From: Zingiber officinale
Lineage: Eukaryota > Streptophyta > Magnoliopsida > Zingiberales > Zingiberaceae
Assembly: GCF_018446385.1 (NCBI RefSeq)
Contig: NC_056000.1
Location: 55,584,722-55,648,721, forward strand
Length of the DNA: 64,000 bases
Direction of reading: 5' to 3'
This document shows, piece by piece, positions 60,701 through 64,000 of this stretch. The translations under genes and the position numbers were made by a program. The stretch's first letter is position 1; every line of letters begins with the position of its first letter. The notes under the pieces were generated by a model, which saw nothing but the letters and a program-made list of their open reading frames with translations, was not told the origin of the DNA and made no database searches.

Positions 60701-62188
60701 AGGTTATACAGGAAAGAGCATTCTCCCAAGGCCTATGTTAAAATTTTGATCGAGTGACACTTCTCAAAATAAACTAAGTAATTAGGACAGTTCCTAATTT
60801 AATGATTCATGATCTGATACCCCCTCTACACTAAACCTAACTATGATAAACCCTATCAAAACTGCATGTGATTAGCCAAAGACCAATTTGCTTGGCATGG
60901 GCACACATGATGAATCATTAAACAGAACTACATGATGAACAAATTAGAGTTCGGAAATCCAGTATTGAAGAACTGGACAGCCATGATGCAAAGCATTATC
61001 AACAGAAATTCTCACCTCATAATCCTTAACCTTGAATATGGGACTGAGCATAGCACAATGAAGGGCGCAGCCCCTGGCAACACATTCACTAACATTGAGT
61101 GTTCGGCTTGGCTCCTTCCTAAAGAACTCTGTCAAAATCTTTGTTATTGCAGGGATTCGTGAGCCAGAGCCAACAAGCTCAATGGTGTTGATTTGATCAC
61201 GTTTCAGTCCTGAATGTTCCAAAGTTCGCTTGCATGGTTCTAAGAGTCTGTCAAACAAACTTGTGCATAGCCTCTCAAATTCTTCCCTCTTGATATATCC
61301 CTTCACATCTTTCTCATCCATCAAACACTCTATATTCAGGGGAGACTCCATGTTTGCACTTAGAACCCTCTTCAGTTTCTCACAAGCCGCCCTCAACCTG
61401 ATGCTGGCACGTACATTAGAATGAACATCAATCTGGTACTGCTCCTTGAATTGCTCGGTAAAGTGATTGAATAGAACCTCATCGAAATCCCTCCCACCCA
61501 AATTTGCATCGAAAGCATGTGATAGAACATTCATTTTGTCAGGTTCGAATCTCACAACGGAAACCTGGGTGTCACAGTGACCAATGTCGATAAAAACTAC
61601 GCAGGAGGAAGACCCCCGTGGGTACTGGTCGGTCTTATAGATTCCATACCCCAATGCCGTGGCAGCACAGTCGTGCATCAATCGTAGCGGATTCAGACCA
61701 GCGATCGCAGCAGCATCGAGATAGGCCCTCCGTTGGAGGTCGCAGAAGTAGGACGGAATCCCAATGACGCAATCGGTGACCACCGTCTCCAGGTTCTTAT
61801 CCGCAATCTGTTTCAGGTGGGCGAGGAGCATGGCGAGGATCTGGACGGGGGTGAAGGCACGTTGTTCGTTCAGGAAGCCGACGCGGAGCAAGATCCCACC
61901 GTCAGGAGACTCGGAGGCATGGAATGGGAGGCGGCGAAGGTCATCCTGAACCACGGGATCGCGGAAAGGGCGGCCAATGAGGCGCTTGACTTGGGAGGCG
62001 GTATCTCTGGGGAAGCGGGAGGCAGTGGCAGCGCCGGCAGCCCCAATGAAACGTTGTTTGTCGCCAAAGCAGACGACGGCGGGAGTCTCACGATTGGACT
62101 CATCATTGAGGAGGACGTCGATGCCCCGCTGCCTCACGATGCCGATGACGCAGCTGTCGTTGCCGACGTCGAAGCCGACCACGCTCAT
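42785..62188 (-). CDS. HSP70-16: Hsp110-type chaperone, HSP70-16-like, nine exons over 19.4 kb
   Basis: Hsp110 proteins are divergent Hsp70s that serve as nucleotide-exchange factors and holdases. Exons with GT-AG borders: 62188-61016, 55747-55535, 49727-49632, 49535-49392, 45439-45239, 45140-44994, 43340-43212, 43124-42994 and 42893-42785. They join in frame to 780 residues. The ATPase domain (1-390) shows [14 protein letters not shown] (5-18), [15 protein letters not shown] (197-211) and [13 protein letters not shown] (336-348). The beta domain follows in exons 2-3 and the helical C-terminus in exons 5-9 ([49 protein letters not shown]). It matches Arabidopsis At1g11660 along its length, from memory. 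The start is MSVVGFDVG; an upstream in-frame Met would add 87 non-conserved residues. The introns hold a LINE, a SINE, a hAT MITE and LTR-derived repeats. Confidence 0.92.
44128..44844. mobile_element. hAT-type MITE in intron 6 of HSP70-16
   Basis: An 8-bp duplication, GTTTTAGC, lies at 44120-44127 and 44845-44852. The ends are inverted: CAAGGTTTAAA on the left and, in reverse, CATGGTTTAAA on the right. The left half is AT-rich and the right half GC-rich with repeated TGCGACCCCTCCG-like motifs, so the inside is unusual for a MITE. It encodes no transposase. Confidence 0.65.
45440..47393. other. Intron 4 of HSP70-16, 3' part, nothing recognised
   Basis: AT-rich intronic DNA without a supportable gene or element. 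The 5' part of this intron, 47637-49391, is equally unremarkable. Confidence 0.35.
47411..47619 (+). mobile_element. tRNA-derived SINE in intron 4 of HSP70-16
   Basis: A perfect 17-bp duplication, ATGAATAGCTATAAAGG, flanks it at 47394-47410 and 47620-47636. The body begins TGTCCCCACGGGGC, has a box-B-like GGGATCAATTCTC and ends CACCTTTTGCTACA. It belongs to the same broad family as the SINEs in the tandem units. The perfect duplication suggests a fairly recent insertion. It is antisense to the host gene. Confidence 0.75.
50105..53257 (+). mobile_element. RTE-type LINE, near full length, in intron 2 of HSP70-16
   Basis: A perfect 21-bp duplication (50084-50104 and 53258-53278) flanks 3.15 kb that ends in GACCCCACCTAGTGGG and a (TTG)n tail, the usual 3' end of plant RTE elements. 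The first open frame (50400-51413) is an AP endonuclease: VQETKW, GGDLNEH, SQIDFL and TTQHR motifs are present. Reverse-transcriptase remnants follow, with [17 protein letters not shown] at about 52227 and a C-terminal part in 52461-53227 (GRGRPKKTW). The RT frame is interrupted several times and the FADD catalytic block is not recognisable, so it cannot move on its own. It is antisense to the host gene. Confidence 0.85.
50400..51413 (+). CDS. LINE endonuclease domain (RTE), part of broken element
   Basis: The 337-residue frame begins before the AP-endonuclease domain and stops before the reverse transcriptase. The metal-binding and catalytic residues of the exonuclease-endonuclease-phosphatase fold are visible: Asn in WNIGTL, Glu in VQETKW, Tyr in VYAPQ, Asp and Asn in GGDLNEH, Asp in SQIDF and His in TTQHR. 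In intact RTE elements this domain is fused to the RT, so the stop is damage. Confidence 0.75.
   Translation: MGVVLNRQEFSHHRLDKNKYDRKTNNLRFGIWNIGTLTGKSMEVVDMMIRRKINILCVQETKWIGEKAKMIKNSGFKLWYTGKSKARNGVGIIVDSLLKDEVVGVVRKGDRIITLKIIVAKETMNIISVYAPQVGLDEAIKLRFWEDLDEILQNIPPNERILIGGDLNEHVGVKNEEYERVHGSYGFGTRNEEGKTILDFAIAYDLILANTFFKKREEHLVTFKSGNNKSQIDFLMVRKKDRKICKDCKVIPGESLTTQHRVVVLDIRLKHSINRKKIYTIPRIKWWKLKDGKQHIFKEKVEVQIYGDSNTTWDKMVLKLKIVAKSVLGESKACTTK
54090..54545. repeat. Degenerate minisatellite in intron 2
   Basis: Units of about 25-35 bp built on AGTTGGCAGATGGAAAGTCCAA repeat roughly a dozen times with much drift. Similar units (AAGTGGAAGTCCAAGTAGGTC) occur in the intron 1 repeats at 57290-57480 and 58545-58690, so this is probably the inner repeat of an LTR-type element family. 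Confidence 0.5.
54975..55015 (-). mobile_element. 41-bp RTE tail insertion
   Basis: A 41-bp piece matching the RTE 3' end (on the minus strand, GCCGACCCCATCTAGTGGGA and a short TTG tail) lies between two copies of ATGATTCAT (54966-54974 and 55016-55024). It is an extreme 5' truncation. Confidence 0.6.
55748..57169. other. Intron 1 of HSP70-16, 3' part
   Basis: Non-coding. A stretch near 55945-56070 (GGCATGCAGGGAATAAATCC, AATTTCATTGTTTGG) looks like the edge of a small DNA transposon but no partner end was found. The remainder is unremarkable. Confidence 0.35.
57170..59520. mobile_element. LTR-derived repeats, two related copies, fossil
   Basis: Two related stretches (about 57170-57900 and 58420-59480) each start near TTGATG(C)TTNGGCAAAGTTTAAGTT, continue with CAGGTGCAA and units of AAGTGGAAGTCCAAGTAGGTC, and reach GGCTTTGGCTATATATNNGGGCATG, a likely LTR TATA region. 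They look like two LTRs or LTR fragments of one family around 0.5 kb of other DNA. No coding part survives. The element is broken and well diverged. Limits and class are approximate. Confidence 0.4.
58713..58761 (-). mobile_element. 49-bp RTE tail insertion
   Basis: A 49-bp piece of RTE 3' end (minus strand, GCCGACCCCACCTAGTGGGA and TTG/TGG repeats) lies between two 19-bp copies of ACCAAGGAGGATTYGATAC (58694-58712 and 58762-58780), which differ at one position. It sits inside an LTR-derived repeat and is therefore younger than it. Confidence 0.7.
59521..61015. other. Intron 1 of HSP70-16, 5' part, nothing recognised
   Basis: AT-rich intronic DNA. Degenerate repeats of AGTTCATTTC(A/C)CC(T/C)AAA and AAACAAGCTNAGTTCA spaced about 100 bp apart occur at 59940-60440, hinting at an old tandem array. 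Confidence 0.35.
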
Positions 62189-62640
62189 CTCGGACTTAGC
62201 ATTCAGTTGCGAAGAGGGAGGAGTAATTCGAGGTTGGGATTTGGGTCGGGAGGAGAAGAGGAACCCTAGAGAGAGAAAAGAGAGGGAGAGGAGCGGAGGG
62301 ATTGAAGGAGAGCAAAGCGAGGATGCTACATCGTGGGGAACCAAAGCCCAAGGGAGCAGAGAAACGAAGTCTGGAAGCCGCAGGGCACATGGGAAACGCG
62401 AATCCTTCGCTGAATAATCAATCGCTCGTGTGTGGCTTCCACTTTCCAACGGTGCAGTCCACCTACCGCAACGAAAGGGTTGGTGCTACGGTGGCCGTCA
62501 GCTCCGTCCGGAACCAGCCCAAGGGACGTAAATAGGGGAGGTAAATCATAATAATTGAAAGGGTAAGTAAATGGGTGTGATGTCGGAATGGTAAAGGTCT
62601 CCACGTGACTTGCAAAAGTTAAGATATCATGTGGTAAAAG
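62189..62640. promoter_or_regulatory. HSP70-16 upstream region and probable 5' UTR
   Basis: The stretch just upstream of the start is, on the gene strand, pyrimidine-rich (CTCTCCCTCTCTTTTCTCTC), as is common in plant 5' UTRs. No clear TATA box or heat-shock element stands out by eye. Confidence 0.35.
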
Positions 62641-64000
62641 ACGAAATGTTGGAAGGTAAAATCATAGCATCTTGAGTGAGCATGTGATAGATGAAGTGAA
62701 TTGCACAGGGACCGAGAATTTATATCCTGATTATCCTGAATTTCGACCCTACGACTTCATGTGGCAAGCATCCCACTATATACCAACTCGGATGACCTAT
62801 GGAATCACAAAAGTTAAGATATCAGTTTATATAGAAGATAAAAATCAAGTTAAAGATGTTTTAATGGGGTAAGATCGGTCCGAATTCTGTCGATTAAGGC
62901 TGAGTTCATAAAGTTACTTCGGTTAATACTCCGACTGATTATATCTAATCAGGCATCATTTGAGCCCGACACCAAGAGCCAATGCCTCCCACCTGATCGT
63001 ACCCACTGGGCATCACTTGAGTCGGATCAGCCAAACACGATTTCACTCGAAAAGTCAGATAGGGCAAAAGTGCATACTTTGGATCACCCAAACAACAAAC
63101 ACCAAGGGCATATATCTAATTTCCTTTTCGGTTGTAGGAGATCCTTTCTTCCTAATCTTGAACCAAAGTAACCAAAGGGCCCCAAAATTATACATAATTA
63201 ATATACCTCAAAATACCTATCATTAAAGACAGTAAACCATTATCTTCCTATATGAATACCTGTGAAGAAAGGTCATTAATACAAGATAATCATTAATTAT
63301 TAATATAAAAGAAGATCAAAAGTCATTATATAATCATGGATCATTAATACAATAAAAATATCAAAATATCATATAATCATTGACGATTAATGCAGAAAAA
63401 GTTCTAAAGTCATATGATTGATCATTAAATATAGAACGACTAAGAGCCATCAAAATTATAAATATCATGCATTAATATATAGAAGGTAAAAAGTCATCAA
63501 TGAAGAATATAAAAAGGAGGGTCAATAGAAAAAAGTAAAGGGTATGTTTTTGTCAAAGAACTCTATTATTTGTTGCATACAATTTTCTTTTACCTCCCTA
63601 TCGATCCTTACTTGGGCGTCAGAGTAATAATGCTTAGAGTATCTCAGCGTCATTCTAACCATTTTCAAGTTTCTGTAACTCTCCAGCCGCTCGAGAAGAA
63701 AGTGGTCCCTCCCCTTGCCCTCCTTCCTTTTTGCGGACTTCAACGACAGCAGTCAACACTCTCGCCTCATCACTAGTGGATTTCCCTCTGACCGCCTTTG
63801 GGATAGGATTAAATTAGTGTCGTTTATGGAATCTCATATACCTGAACTAAGGCGCTCGAATGGATAACACCGGAAAGACTGCCACCTTCACTATGACGCA
63901 AGAAGAATTGGATCAGATCGTGGCTGCTGCGGTAAAAGGCATGTTGGAACAACAGCAAGTGCATCAGCTAACTTCTCAAGGACCTTTCGCTTCAATTGGA
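62640..64000 (+). mobile_element. Possible 5' part of an LTR retrotransposon, cut by the window edge, fossil
   Basis: No host gene is visible. From 63860 to the edge an open frame starts MDNTGKTATFTMTQEELDQI and resembles the start of a plant LTR-retrotransposon gag. The upstream kilobase (ATTAAT-rich, then CTCTCCAGCCGCTCGAG near 63680) could be its LTR and leader. Most of the element lies outside, so class and completeness cannot be judged. Confidence 0.35.

Overview
This is nuclear DNA from a flowering plant, most likely a monocot. The coding exons of several genes are very GC-rich while the intergenic DNA is AT-rich, the host genes have plant-type introns, and plant-specific families are present (RALF, FAF, DYW-type PPR, the plant Hsp110 HSP70-16). 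The repeats are also typically plant: hAT and Mutator-type non-autonomous elements, tRNA-derived SINEs, an RTE-type LINE with a TTG tail, a TRIM, a Copia-type LTR and a pararetrovirus-like fossil. I cannot name the species.

Layout. 1-5150 is repeat DNA: a pararetrovirus-like fossil, a solo-type LTR and SINE debris. 5161-9305 is a 4.1-kb non-autonomous Mutator-like element bounded by a perfect 10-bp target duplication. Its inside is a wall-to-wall series of hairpins in the order A-B-A-C repeated, so the array is palindromic at the scale of single hairpins and of the whole element. It ends about 365 bp before the start codon of a small intronless RALF peptide-hormone gene (9670-10011).

10685-38055 is a direct tandem duplication of two 13.7-kb units with a 3-bp microhomology junction at 24377-24379. 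Each unit holds a 13-exon Qa-SNARE syntaxin of the SYP13 group on the minus strand and, head-to-head with it, an intronless DYW-class PPR gene on the plus strand, plus a hAT element, a TRIM, an isolated SINE, a SINE cluster and a Mutator-type MITE. Identity between units is patchy: about 2.7 kb over the PPR gene shows no difference I could find, while neighbouring tracts differ by several percent. The syntaxin is intact in unit 2; in unit 1 two small deletions in exon 11 shift the frame and give an early stop.

38416-42296 holds a FAF-like gene (minus) and a divergent P-class PPR gene that matches EMB1025 (plus). 42785-62188 is one 19.4-kb minus-strand gene for an HSP70-16-type Hsp110 chaperone of nine exons, which I could join in frame to give 780 residues. 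Its large introns hold a near full-length RTE LINE, two very short RTE tail insertions, a SINE, a hAT MITE and LTR-derived repeats. The right edge runs into what may be the start of an LTR retrotransposon.

The genes do not form a pathway. The window shows ordinary housekeeping and organelle-RNA genes embedded in, duplicated with and stretched by repeats. The hairpin array next to RALF and the mosaic duplication are the most unusual parts.
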